Of a stretch of 64,000 nt of DNA, positions 1 to 13,889 are shown piece after piece; within the stretch, counting starts at the first letter, position 1; each line of letters starts with the position of its first letter. The stretch is from Ananas comosus (lineage: Eukaryota > Streptophyta > Magnoliopsida > Poales > Bromeliaceae), in contig NC_033623.1 of the NCBI RefSeq assembly GCF_001540865.1, positions 16,194,301 to 16,258,300 on the forward strand, read 5' to 3'. Below the pieces are notes generated by a model, which saw only the letters and a list, made by a program, of their open reading frames with translations, was not told where the DNA came from and did not search any database. A program made the translations under genes and the position numbers.

Positions 1-640
1 TTTTTTGAAAAAATATATATTTTTGAATTTCCAAACAAACTCTTCGAAGTAGAATGGTTTCCGAAAGTATGAACCCTTTTTTTAAAAAACCTTTTTATAC
101 CTTTTTTTTAATTTTTCACATGTCTGGTTAAAAAAAAAATAAAAATTCTCATTAATTTATAAAAAATAGTTTTTATTTTTTTAAAATTAAAAATTAAAAA
201 TATTTTATTTATAATATATGAAAAATTATTTTTTTTAGAACCAAAAAAATGAAAAATTAAAAGAAAAAATTGACCGTCCTGATGCAAGTGGCAAAAAATT
301 TTTGCGATCGATCCCCGAGTTGCCAAATTTGAATGCTAATTAATTATATTTTCAGTTAACCCTATTTTTTTAAAAATAAACGAAATGAACAGCAATAGAG
401 TATATTATTTCAAAAAAAAAATTTTGTTGGTCACATGTCCTATTAATATGACTTAATCAATCACGATATATATAGTAATAAATTCATCAATCCCATCATA
501 TATATTTATTTTTGTATTTTAATTATTTCTATATATAGCTTAAATTTATTTAAAACAATATTTTATTATATATTATATTATTATTATCTATTTATTAATA
601 TTTCATATGACTAATTTGGTGTGATTAGAGAGCTTTCTCT
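1..640. other. AT-rich intergenic sequence
   Basis: The stretch is dominated by poly-A and poly-T runs and AT-rich words. Its only open frames are low-complexity (Phe/Lys/Ile-rich) and look like chance. I see no gene or clear repeat element here. Confidence 0.7.
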
Positions 641-956
641 TTGGCGAGAACCAAACTATGGGCTACTCACACTGCGCAAAAAAGGCGTTCTCGTCAACTC
701 GCATCTCTAACCGTCCAAATTCTAGCATCCAAATCCGTCCCCTCTCCTCTCCACTCCTCTCGATCGCTTGAAGTGGGCTCCCTGTTAAATCCCAATTACC
801 TCCACCAAACCCCGTCCTCCAGGTTCCTCCTCTCTCGCGGCGGCGGCGGCGGCGCACGAGTGGGCGATCGAGCGCGGGCGAGTCACCGGAAGAAGACGGG
901 CGGGAGGGACAGAGAGGAGGAGGAGGAGAGGAGGTGTCGCGATCGAGGGGTGCGGC

Positions 957-1650
957 TCACGTGACGAACGCGGACGACCCGTCCCTCCCCGTGTGGACGT
1001 TCCGCATGTGGTTCATCGGCACGCTGGCCTGCGCGCTCATGTCGTTCCTGAACCAGTTCTTCGCCTACCGCACCGAGCCCTCATCATCACCCAGATCACC
1101 GTCCAGTCGCCTCCCTCCCGCGGCCCACTTCCTCGCGCCGTCTCCCTCCTCCAAGTTCCGCATTCCCCGCCTCGGCACCGCGAGTTCTCGCTCAACCCGG
1201 GGCCCTTCAACATGAAGGAGCACGTCCTCATCTCCATCTTCGCCAATGCCGGCTACGCCTTCGGCAACGGATCCGCCTACGCCGTCGGGATCGTCAACAT
1301 CATCAGGCCTTCTACAGGCGCAACATCTCCTTCCTCGCCGGTCTGTTGCTCATCATCACCAGCTCAGGTCTCCCTCTTCCCTTCACCCCCCCCCCCCCGC
1401 CGCTCGCCCCCGCAATCCCATCGATTTTTTTTTTTTTTTCTATGTCTATTCTATTTTCTTATTTTATTATTATTATTTATTTGGTGTGGCGGTTGATGAT
1501 CTTCTAGTTACTTGTGAGGTTATTTATTGTTTGTGGCTTTGTTAAGGTGTTGGGAGTACGATGGCGCGGCTGATGCGGAAGTACGTGGTGGAGCCGGCGC
1601 ACATGTTGGTGAGCGAGCACGCTCGTCCATGGTCTTCGCTCTTCCGGTAT
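957..1650 (+). pseudogene. Truncated, frameshifted oligopeptide transporter (OPT family) remnant
   Basis: Short blocks in different frames match the N-terminal core of plant OPT membrane transporters, which carry tetra/pentapeptides or metal chelates with protons. Visible blocks are [16 protein letters not shown] and [12 protein letters not shown] (about 976-1080), then [10 protein letters not shown] in the next frame (about 1077-1106), then [20 protein letters not shown] (about 1183-1250). A one-base deletion follows, then [20 protein letters not shown] (about 1307-1366). After a probable intron, LMRKYVVEPAHM lies around 1571-1610. At least four frame changes are needed, and only about 150 of the roughly 730 residues of the family are present. 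The coding GC content is much higher than the flanks. I read it as the broken 5' part of a formerly active gene. Sequencing errors could explain one frameshift but not the whole pattern. Confidence 0.85.
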
Positions 1651-1899
1651 GTTCGAAATTTTCTTTCTTTTCTTTTTCTTTTTTTTTAGCAACTATGAAA
1701 ATTTTGAATGATTTTATGTTTTTTTTCCCCCTAATTTAGTCTTCCTATTTTTTTGAAATTTTATCATTGAATACTAACGGTGCGCTAATTTGAACAGATA
1801 TGTAATCAGCATGATAAGATTTTGTACTAACACATACCAAATATGGAAGGACTGCCAGAGTATGTAATTATTTCGCTTCAAAATGACACATCTCTCTCC

Positions 1900-2380
1900 C
1901 TCCTAAAAGTGAAAGTGTTTTCTGGCTCCTCAAAAAGAGGCCTCTTACACGGTAATACAGCTCTTGTGTCACTGTGTTGTGTGGGATTGAAGAGAATTTG
2001 GAAGAGAACGATGATCTTGGAGAGTGTTCAATCTAGAGATTTGGAAGATGACGTAAATTTGTTCTAGGATAGGTGGATGGTTAGGAATGGAACGCAATCA
2101 AAGAGTACAGGGCTAATTAGACTAGTAGTCTGCTGGTGGGTTACTTGGGAGGTCAGAAACTATGCGACTTTTAGGAAGGGTCAGTCGGACCCCATTCTAG
2201 CAGTTTATAAAATTAATTAGTTGATGAACCTATGGGACTAATTTCTCTCGGCAAATAGGCACTTCTGTAATCGGTAGCGTTGCTCTTCTCTGAGGCCTAC
2301 GATGCCTCATTCCTATAGCTTAGCTCATTATTCTAATGAATGAAGTGGTTAGCGTACCATCTTTTTCTCAAAAAAATAAA
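1900..2380 (+). mobile_element. 3' end of a degenerate LINE (non-LTR) retrotransposon
   Basis: Translated pieces resemble the C-terminal zinc-binding/RNase-like tail of plant L1-type LINEs: a KRGLLHGNTA stretch near 1935, then TGLIRLVVCWWVTWEVRNYA near 2110. The block ends with AATGAATGAAGTGG followed by an A-rich tail near 2365-2380. The ending matches the minus-strand LINE at 52.2-52.6 kb (AATGAATGAAACTGG plus A-tail), and the protein block resembles the remnant at 39.4-39.7 kb. The element is heavily mutated and 5'-truncated. Confidence 0.65.
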
Positions 2381-2591
2381 AACATGTAATATGTTCATCC
2401 TACAAATTGGGCTCAAGGGAGCCCAAGATATCGATATTGAGCCGAAGAAATTATTTTTTTGTTTTTTTGTTTTTTATTTTTTATTTATTTTTTTGAGAGA
2501 TAGGTAACACGTTATCCGCTCCGTTTATTTCAATTAGAAATAAATTTAGCTAAAAATGTGAATTAACTAGGATTCGAATTTAAAATCTCGG

Positions 2592-3489
2592 ATATCAACC
2601 ATCAAACCTTTTATCACTTATTATAGGGCAGTCCGTGAAGAAATTGTTATATCTGGCCCATTCTTATCCAGAATTCGAGTAGGATATGCGCCAGATCTTT
2701 CCCGTGACTTGAGCCGAACGTAACGCAATCCGGTACCAATATCAACCATCAAACCTTTTGTCACTTACTACAGGGCAGTCCGCGAAGAAATTATTATATC
2801 TGGCCCATTCTCATCCAGAATCCGAGTAGGATATGCGCCAGATCTTTCCCGTGACTTGAGCCGAACGTAACGCAATCCGGTACCAATATCAACCATCAAA
2901 CCTTTTGTCACTTACTACAGAGCAGTCCGCGAAGAAATTGTTATATCTGACCCATTCTCATCCAGAATCCGAGTAGGAAATGCGCCAGATCTTTCCCGTG
3001 ACTTGAGCCGAACGTAACGCAATCCGGTACCAATATCAACCATCAAACCTTTTGTCACTTACTACAGGACAGTCCGCGAAGAAATTGTTATATCTGGCCC
3101 ATTCTCATCCAGAATCCGAGTAGGATATGCGCCAAATCTTTCCCGTGACTTGAGCCGAACGTAACGCAATCCGGTACCAATATCAACCATTAAACCTTTT
3201 GTCACTTACTACAGGGCAGTCCGCGAAGAAATTATTATATCTGGCCCATTCTCATCCAGAATCCGAGTAGGATATGCGCCAGATCTTTTCCGTGACTTGA
3301 GCCGAACGTAACGCAATCCGGTACCAATATCAACCATTAAACCTTTTGTCACTTACTACAGGGCAGTCCACGAAGAAATTGTTATATCTGGTCCATTCTC
3401 ATCCAGAATCCGAGTAGGATATGCACCAGATCTTTTCCGGCGCAGATCTTTTTCGTGACTTGAGCCGAACGTAACGCAATCCGGTACCA
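2592..3489. repeat. Six-copy 147-bp tandem repeat array upstream of polyubiquitin
   Basis: A 147-bp unit recurs head to tail. The word CCCGTGACTT, or its close variant, starts at 2701, 2848, 2995, 3142, 3289 and 3452. The first five spacings are exactly 147 bp. The last is 163 bp because of a 16-bp local duplication containing CGCAGATCTTTT near 3436-3452. Units differ by only a few substitutions. The array ends about 80 bp before the TATA box of the polyubiquitin gene, so it occupies the proximal promoter. No coding potential is evident. Confidence 0.93.
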
Positions 3490-3568
3490 GCCCGAAATCA
3501 AATCGATATGGGGGAAAAGAAACGAATCTCGACCGTCCTTTCAACCGGATCGGAACTTCTTTTTTCCC

Positions 3569-3576
3569 TATAAATA
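3569..3576 (+). promoter_or_regulatory. TATA box of the polyubiquitin gene
   Basis: TATAAATA lies in a core-promoter context. Transcription would start near 3600, followed by a CT-rich leader (about 3625-3660) with no ATG. Confidence 0.75.
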
Positions 3577-3700
3577 CACGCTCAAACCCTTGTAAATAAA
3601 CGCAGCACACGTACCCTACTACTATCTCTTTCTCTCTTCATCGTTCTCTCTCTCTCTCGCCTCGTTCACAAATCTCTCGCAATTCTCAAGCTCTTGAAAG

Positions 3701-5689
<1,989 letters not shown>

Positions 5690-7500
5690 GTGTAGATGAA
5701 TGGGTTTCTTAAATTCTTTCTGTTAAGGTCATGGTGTCTCTGATCTTAGATTCTCAGGCTGATGAAACTATAGCTGGTTATGGTGTTCTGTGGGACCATT
5801 ATGTGGTACTGCTTTCTTTAGATTTGGACTTGGGTATTCTCATAATAAATTCTGTTTTCCAGTTTTTTCTGGTTTAAGAATTTAAAATTAGTTAAGTTTA
5901 TTTTTCTGACTATGTCGAATGACATGACAATGCTTTTGCTGTGTAGTTTTTTTAAACTTCCACCTACTTTCAGCTTTTTTGAGTATTTGATGGGTGCTAG
6001 CATAGCTCTGACTTGCATGCTCTGCTCATTTTGAAGAAACCATCTGAAGTTAATGATGAAGTTCTGATAATATGAACTATGGTTGTGGTGCTCTGTTGTT
6101 TTTCTTATTTTACCTAATTTTGTTTATACTTTCGAAACTTGCAATCTTCTGACAACTGATAGCGCTTAAACTGCTTATCTAGAGTATTCTTTAACATATA
6201 TTGCAGGCTTTGTTTGTGTAGTTTGCAAATTCTAAGGTTTATATGCATGAATGTGATCTATGGGATCTTTCCTGCAATTTAGTAGTCTTCAAATTCTTTT
6301 GCTTGATGTTTGCTCAGAAACCGCTCCCTTCCTTGTATTGAATCCAGAAAACAAATTAGTAAACTGCCCCCTTCCTTGTATTGAATCCAGAAAACAAATT
6401 AGTAAACTGCCCCCTTCCTTGTATTGAATCCAGAAAACAAATTAGTAAATTGCTCCATTGTATTAAATTCAGGAAACAAATTAGTAGTCAAAATGATGAA
6501 GAAACAAAAGATTTTCCAGGATAATTCTGTCAGTAAAGGCTCCTTTTGCAATACATACCCCTTGTCCCTGCAGGTATACTGATTTAACATAGCTTTATGA
6601 TTAATACTTACCTGCCATGCGTGCCAGCAACTATAGGAAAGACTTGGGAATCACGAAGGTGCAATGTCCGAATACATTGAAGATCCCGCTATTCACACAC
6701 CTTTGATAGTTTAAATATTCAGGTGCTGGCCAAGCTTTACTGCTGCATCTCTTTGATTTAGTTTCAAAAGCTAACTGATGAGCTGATCTTCTACTAAGAG
6801 GCTGCTAATCTTCATCCGTTTCGCCGTACGTTGTCGGTGCTGTGTGGGTACTAGGGCATATATAACCTCAAGAAGAAGAAGATAAAATACAACATCTCGA
6901 GTCTCAATATATCAGCCTCAGACCAATCAGCTGTTATATTCGAAACAAGTAGTAGGAATGCTACATCATATATTTAGGCCGAACAGTTGTTCTGAAATCT
7001 CTTCGACTTGCTCGCCTTTTGACTATAGAGGTTCACATTTATATTAAGTTAGCTCTCTCAGAACCCTAGATACTGTATATTTTGTTTTCCGCTAGCATTC
7101 ACTTTGTTGATTGCAAAGTGATGAACATCAGGTTCCAAAAGCACTTGTCTGTGCCTCATGACTGAGCTGAAACTAGTCATAAAATTCTGTACCAGTTCGT
7201 TTTCTATTCTAATTTACTTGTGTTTTTTGGTACTTGGCTCGGCACGGTTGGAGAATTCACAGGATGATTATGACAAATGTTGGAGAATTTATTTTCAAAA
7301 CCAAACACCCTTATAAACTGGCAGGGTAATGGAGCGAGCACAGATGGTTCTCATGCCACGTTCTTGAATACAACTCTATGGCCGCAGGGGCACGATAAAC
7401 AATCACAGCCAGATTCCATAAATGTTCTTCCAGAATATATTTGATACATGGTGTGAAATGAAAGAATTATGCGAAGGAAAAAAAAAAAGAAAAAGAAAAA
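5690..7500. other. Polyubiquitin 3' region and intergenic sequence
   Basis: The 3' UTR probably occupies the first few hundred bases (T-rich, no repeats). Beyond the short tandem repeat at 6320-6490 I see no gene. A few short ORFs are AT-rich or lie within the repeat. Confidence 0.6.
6324..6490. repeat. 43-bp tandem repeat, three copies plus a degenerate fourth
   Basis: The word CCTTGTATTGAATCCAG starts at 6331, 6374 and 6417, a 43-bp period, followed by a shortened degenerate copy (ATTGTATTAAATTCAGG). It sits downstream of the polyubiquitin gene. Confidence 0.9.
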
Positions 7501-7861
7501 AGGGGTCACAGTGCATGTATCATTTACATTTTAATCCTTCTCTCACCTATTCCAATCACTACTAAACCAGTGGATGGAAATCATGCTGATGCTGCATGCT
7601 AAGATGAATATTTGAGGGTGAACAGTATCTGAATGCCACGGTGTAAGGGCGAGTGAATGCAAAGTCAAGGTGCTTGCTTTTCTGTCAAATGTAGTAGGAA
7701 ATGAAGTGCAGTTTAATCTGATAACCATGTTCTATGTCTGAGTGGCATTTCCTGAAATGACTACTAAGGTTTAAAAAAAAAAAAAAAAAAAACTGTCCCT
7801 GGCTGATCGATCACCAAGCTGCAACAGGTGAAGCGGATCGAGGTGATCCAAGAGGACAGAG

Positions 7862-9069
7862 TCATGCATCTGAGATGAATAAACCATGCTGGAGCTCAAC
7901 TTGTGGTGAGCTTGTTCGTGTATAAGGCGGTTGATCCAAGCACTGCTCCTCACCGGAGTGCCAGGTCTGTAGAGAGGGTGCTGCCATGGATGGTAGCCGC
8001 TCACACTCGCTAGGCTGTGACAAGCCCACCTTGGTTGCCGAAGAGTCCAAGTACTGCTCTATGCCAAATGATAGGTTTCTTAAGCTCCGTGCTTTCCGAA
8101 GCTGTGAGTGTTCAATGCCCTTCTTCACGCGCAGCAGCGGCAGCTGCTGATGCTCCGTCTCATGCTTCCGTAGTAGCATTTGTCTTTCTGCTAGGAAGGT
8201 CTCACATCTCTTCTTGTCCATTTCAAATGTAGCCTGAGGGTTGCTGTCCCTCATCTCCAGTTTAGCTGCAGCCATGTTATTTGATATTAAACACTGTAAT
8301 TCGAGGCTGAGAAATTTCTTTCTCTTCTTCAGATGATCTTCGGTAATAAAGGTAACCCCCCCAAAAAAAAAAAATAGCTTATCACTTTTGAGTTCTTTAT
8401 GTATGACCTGACATTCTCCTCGGCAGTAGCCAATTGAGATGTTGCATACTTGCAGTTTTTTGTACTCCCTTCCTTACGAACAAATACGTTCTTAAGTAGT
8501 AATACGAATGCTATCAGTCTCATATACAATGCAGAGAAGGAATCCCTCCACATTGGCCTGATTCTCAAGAATGTTAGTTACTACATAGAAGATCACAAAG
8601 GATTTTCTGTAATGGCAGTGGTGTCATTAGAAATGCGATAGGTATATCAGATGCACCATGACTTAATCCTGCTTCGAAGAAATATTCACCTAATTTATCC
8701 TATATCATTAGCAAGTTTGGTGTCAGTCTCTCTGTCTCTGATTTTGATCCACAACAATTACTTGTTCAAGATTCAACAAGACACAAAAAACCATTAACTG
8801 GAAAGGGGCAATAACTGAAGTACGTAGTGGTTTGCATTTATCCTAATTGTTCCCAAAAGTGCTATAGAGACATGGTTATTATATTGTAGGAAGATCTCAT
8901 AATACAGAGAAAAGTAACGAGAAAAAAAAGAAGAAGATGTAAACTTACCGTCAGTTCGGTCAGATTCCCAGCTAAACAGCCAAACACTGTAGCGCTCGAA
9001 ATCATACATTGGCTTTCGAAGCTCAAGAAGCGGCTCTGCTACAGCCCGAACAAAGCGTTGAGGCCGCAT
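7862..9069 (-). CDS. Small uncharacterised two-exon gene
   Basis: I do not recognise this protein. Exon 1 (9069-8949) encodes 40 residues beginning MRPQRFVRAVAEPLLEL and containing MYDFERYSVWLFSWE, and ends with a good donor (ACG|GTAAGT). Exon 2 (8265-7862) follows an acceptor TGCAG at 8270-8266 and joins in frame, giving about 174 residues. The C-terminal part is charged and Gln/Glu-rich (KKRCETFLAERQMLLRKHE), possibly a short helix, followed by a Ser/Pro-rich tail. There is no signal peptide or clear membrane segment. A (GA)n tract on the coding strand near 9515-9475 lies upstream, as in many promoters of this window. An alternative is an independent 137-residue ORF starting at 8275. Exon boundaries are inferred. 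Confidence 0.45.
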
Positions 9070-9472
9070 TCTACCCAGAGATCAAAAGAATTACATACAC
9101 CCCACGTAGAATCATCACTCTGTGCTTCGTAAACAAATTAAATCCAAAAAAGGCAAACGAAAAAATAGAAGTACATAAACAGATTCGACTCTCCTCGATT
9201 GAGGAAATCTCAATTGGGTTTTAATATTGTTGTGCAATGCGATCTGATCTTAAGGAAACCATCATAATGCGTCCCGGAGAAAAACTCAAGAATGAAGAGA
9301 GTGAAAAAGATCGAATCATGATGGCATGCATATGAGAGAGAAGAGACGCGGAGAAGAGATAAGAGCTAATTAGGAAGAAGAAGAGGATGAAGAAGCATGA
9401 AAAACAACCCAATATCATCTCTCTGAGCTGCGCCTCGCTCTCTTACTCTGCCTCTCTCGCTCCTTCCTTTCA

Positions 9473-9474
9473 TA

Positions 9475-9516
<42 letters not shown>
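9473..9516. repeat. (CT)n microsatellite
   Basis: A nearly pure CT run of about 44 bp, just upstream of the uncharacterised minus-strand gene. It may be part of its leader or core promoter. Confidence 0.9.
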
Positions 9517-9519
<3 letters not shown>

Positions 9520-9659
9520 TAATAGATGGAGGGTCAAACCGTTATTTCTGTTACTCTCTGCAAAAACAGTTATTTCCGTTTAGTCCCGCGCATTACATAA
9601 CTAACCCGGACCGGCCCGGCCCGGCCCACAATACATGGAAGCTACGGCAAATTTAAGCC

Positions 9660-11540
9660 CACCACATGTTATTCATACTAGTCCTTTTTTTGCTTTTTTT
9701 TTTTTTTATGAAATTTCAGGAGGGAGAACGAAACAACCGGACCGTACTTAATTAACATTCTTGACTAAGAGCTCACCGTTTGATGTCAGAGATTTCAAAT
9801 TTGAAATCTAGTTACTTTATATTTATACTTAAGTTTATTTTTTAGAAAAAAAAAATAAACGAAGCTGACAGCTAACGCAATTGCCTAAAAATTTAATAGT
9901 TCATAATCATGGTTGAAGCGGATAACTTGTTATCATTATCTCAAAAAAAAAAGAAAAGAAAAGAAAAAGAAAACAAAGAGAGAGGAGAAAACAAAGGACT
10001 GCTGTACGTAACTGTTTTTGTTTATTTAATGAAAGAAAGTAAATTAGAAGTGGCGAGGTAAAATTCCACAAGAATAATTTTCTCTCTAATGAACATGAAC
10101 ATGAACATGAACATAAACATAAAACCACCAACTAAAAAGGCCCCATTTCTAAGGTCCCCAATTCAAAGGTAATTGATTAGTACATAGAAGCTACTTTTTT
10201 TGAGGAGTGGTCATCGATATCACGAGCACGAGAAAAGGAATCCTCCAAGTGACTTAATAGCTGGCAACAACTAAGCTCGAATAGCTAACCACCACCACCA
10301 CCACCACCACCACCACCCCCCTCTAAACTCCACACAAGTCCCCAAATACAAAAGAAATGTACGTGGGATGTCATTGTTCAAATATGCATATATGTATAGC
10401 TTTACCTCACCATCCAAGGCACTGAGGAGGCATCCATGACCCCACGCACACTTACCTGCTGCTCATATTAATAGCATAGTGGTTGACACTTGAGAGTTCA
10501 CATTGTAGCCCTATATATCCCACCTCGCATGGGGCTGGGGCAAGCGCATACAAAAGAATAAACCTTTCTTAGGAAGCTTTTCAACAATATTTCTTAAGAA
10601 GGTTTTGATTCGTATTAATTTTGTTTTCATGTAGATAATAATAATTCATTAGAAATTTTTAAGTTTTAAAATTTAAAAAGAATTTTAAATACTAGAGAAA
10701 GAAATTGTAATTTTGGTTAAAAAAAAAGGTGGCATGTGGCGATAGATTTGGACACCTAAACGCTTCGTTGAAGAGATTTTCACTAAATTTTTTTCCTGTG
10801 TATAAAAGTTAGTTGTTATTACTGGTGGTGTGTTCCATTATGTTCTCTTATTGTAATCTAAAGAGTACATTTGGCATAAATTGTTCTTCCTTTAAATATT
10901 TCATGGGAGCTGCATCCCATGTGAAAGTGAAACTCCGTTTGCATTCAATGTTATTCCGCTTCTGACTCTCCTACCGCCCATTAAAACAGGGCTATATATT
11001 AATATATATACAAATTAAGGACAGCAAAACAACAAAGCATATTGATCAAGCAATCCATTAATTACATCCACCAAAATATTTTGAATGCGCAGAAGAAATG
11101 AGAGAGTCCACATTGACGAAGAAAATGAACAAATAATTAATAATCCCTGTTTATTTAATAATTACACAAAAGAATCCACCAGAAATTACAAAAACTGTGA
11201 ATCTAACCAACCAATCATCATCTTTACATGGACCGAACACATACATTATTCCGCCACCCAAAAGAATGAATAAATATTGAATCACAAACCCTACACAATT
11301 AAACTACACAAGAGAAAAAGAATCCCCCGCTAATCCTACCGATCACATGCATCCTCTGTCATCTCCTCACACTCAATATATGTATACAATAATAATAATA
11401 ATAATAATACGAAGAACCATATATATATATATATATATACACACGTACGTAGTGGTTGTAATTAAATTAAGCCATCATTCACTGTATAATAGAAGAGCGG
11501 GTAAACCCAGGAATGATATGATATTATGTTTAAACGAATA
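9660..11540. other. Intergenic sequence
   Basis: AT-rich sequence with small simple repeats: a (GAACAT)-type run near 10090-10120, an (ACC)n run at 10287-10318, and ATA and TA runs near 11390-11440. I see no coding region. Confidence 0.65.
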
Positions 11541-11541
11541 A

Positions 11542-13752
11542 TTACGCGTCGGCCTGGCGCTTGGCCCCGGGCCGGCGCTTGTTGGAGCGGCGGCGGCGCA
11601 TGGCGACGAACTTGGACTCGCCCCAGTCCCAGAATCTCTCCTGCTCCGGCGGGGAGTTTTTGCACTCCGGGAACGTGGCAGCGTAGCGGACGGCGTCATA
11701 GCAGACGGTGTAGGTCATGTAGCGCTCCCTGAACCGGCGCATGGCGGCGCGCTTCTGCGGCGTGACGACGGCGTAGTCGGCGGTCATGAGCTCGAGCTCG
11801 GCGTCGGCACAGTGCTCCGCAGCGGCGGAGGAGGGATCGAGCTGGATGGCGGAGTCGGCGCGGCAGCCGCGCAGGACGAGGTCAGAGAATTCGGCGACGA
11901 AGGGGGCGTACTTGTAGCTGACCTTGTACTTGCCCCCGTCGGTGGCCCATGTGGAGCCGTCCCAGATGGTGGCGTACACCGACATCGGCTTCGACGGGTA
12001 GTCGCCGCCCATCGCCTCGCTCCGGACGACTTCTCTTATCGGCACGTCGTCCACGTAGAATCTACATGATAGTACAATCGAAACGGAGCTTAATTAAATT
12101 AAATTAAATTGTGGTCCACTATTAGTAATAATATATATATAACTGAACATTCACAATTCACAAAATTTCAGAACAATCCGCTGTTTCGCATTGGTTGGGA
12201 TTCGAATAATCTCGTACCATATATGCATCAACCAGAAAAATACCAAAACAAAAAAGGTTATAATTTCTAGCGCAGAAATTTAGAATTCACTATCTATTAA
12301 TTACCTCTCTATCTAAACCAGGCATGTTAATTAGGTTTGGCTGCAACTTTCGCACAATCTATAGGAACACCCACCCAAATTGCTGCAGTCTAATTAAACA
12401 GAGGCTCGGATGAAAGGTATATAAGATATACATCCAAATAGTATTGCTCTATCTCAAATTCTTTAAATTCTGCCTACAATTCTTGTTCTGTGGCGGCTTA
12501 AATTTTCTGTGAGCAGCAAACGAAGATAGAAATATAGCAAGAAAATAAATAAATAAATAAATATGTATAGTAGTAAATTACATGATGTAGTTAGGGGTCC
12601 AGAGGATGGAGTAGCGGTGAGCCTCCTCGGTGGGGTCGAAGGGGAGGAGGTAGCGCTCCTCGCGGCCACGGGCGGTGCTTCCGTTGCCGTAAACGTTGGT
12701 CTGCACCCTCCACTCCTTCCCCCGGGTGTTCCCCAGGAACTCGAAATCCAGCTCATCGTGGTTCTTCTCGAACACGTCCCCGTTCGATAACTGCAACATC
12801 ATCATTCATTCATTTATTAATTAATTTATTAAGTTAGTAACTGAACCCCCAGAACGTTAATTTAATCTCCTTTAACCCACATAACCAATTCATTGATTGA
12901 TTAATACTCGTACGATTATTTTATTTATTTTTAAATAATATTATTTAGTTTACACGTTAATAAATTAATTACGCGGAACTAACATGGCAGCGAATATTCT
13001 ACGCCGCAGCCATTGGCACTACCACACACCCATGTGCCCATTACTAGTAGTTGTATTCTCGCGGCTTATAAGAAAAAAAAGAAAAAAAAAAAGAAGACGA
13101 AGAAGAAGAAGAAGAAGAAGAAGAAGATGATAACGCGGCTCATGAAACGGACCATCCTGGCTTCTACTTGATTAACGCATGAATCTTATTACGCGGACTA
13201 CGCGTAATAACTCAGTTAATTAAAAACTGCAACAGTTACGTATGGAAACATTTTGGGAGTGAGAAAAACAGGGCAAACTAGTCAATTTCTCCATTCATTT
13301 ATTTGTTTAAATTTTTTTTTAAAAAAAAAAGAGAGGAGAAACTACTACTCTAGTTTGTGAGAGCTCACGTAGAAGGCGACGACGACGCCGGCGGTGTAAC
13401 CGGCGGGGAGCTTGATGGAGGCGCTGAAGAATCCGTGGAGGTACGAATCCGACGATATGAATCCCGACCCTAAACCCAAATTATTAAACCCAAAAAAGCA
13501 AATTAGAACGCGAACGGCGCACGATAGATGAGAGAGGAAGGAGAAGGAGGGGAGGGCGCAGGTTTATAGAACAACACCTGAGTAGCGGTTGAGCATGATG
13601 CGGACGCTCCGGCCGTCGGGGGACCGGACGAGATTGCCCTCGCCGAAGAGCTGTGAGTATCCCTCGTCGAACGGGATCGCCGGGACGTCGAAGGCCGCGG
13701 CGGCGACGGCGACGAGCAGCGCCGTTAGCACGAAGACGACGGAATCCACCAT
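11542..13752 (-). CDS. XTH: Xyloglucan endotransglucosylase/hydrolase, group III type
   Basis: This secreted GH16 enzyme cuts and rejoins, or hydrolyses, xyloglucan in the cell wall. The exons are 13752-13578, 13469-13369, 12790-12582 and 12061-11542, all GT-AG and in phase, giving 334 residues. Residues 1-20 form a signal peptide ([20 protein letters not shown]). The catalytic motif [11 protein letters not shown] is at 103-113, with Glu105 as nucleophile and Glu109 as acid/base. The N-glycosylation site is shifted to Asn128 (NGS), as in group III, rather than directly after the active site. The XET C-terminal domain follows, with paired cysteines and [12 protein letters not shown]. The protein ends in a strongly basic tail containing [15 protein letters not shown]. 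It best fits the XTH27/28/30 subgroup. Exon 1 and exon 4 are very GC-rich. Confidence 0.94.
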
Positions 13753-13873
13753 GGCCGTTTCCTTCGCTCCGCTTCTCTGCTTCCTCGATCTCTCTAGGGT
13801 TTCTAGATGATGATGATGATGATGATGAATTGATGATGACTCCTCTCTTTCCCTCTCTCTCTCTCTCCCTCTC

Positions 13874-13881
13874 TATATATA
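13874..13881 (-). promoter_or_regulatory. Possible TATA box of the XTH gene
   Basis: TATATATA lies about 122 bp upstream of the XTH start codon. A GA-rich leader (on the minus strand) and a CAT trinucleotide run lie between. A second TTATAAATA sits farther upstream near 13920, so the choice is uncertain. Confidence 0.45.
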
Positions 13882-13889
13882 CTCTGTTG

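Noticed and set aside
2569..2600. GATTCGAATTT, similar to a tRNA B-box
   Set aside because: No A-box or cloverleaf upstream; chance similarity or a degraded SINE-like scrap.
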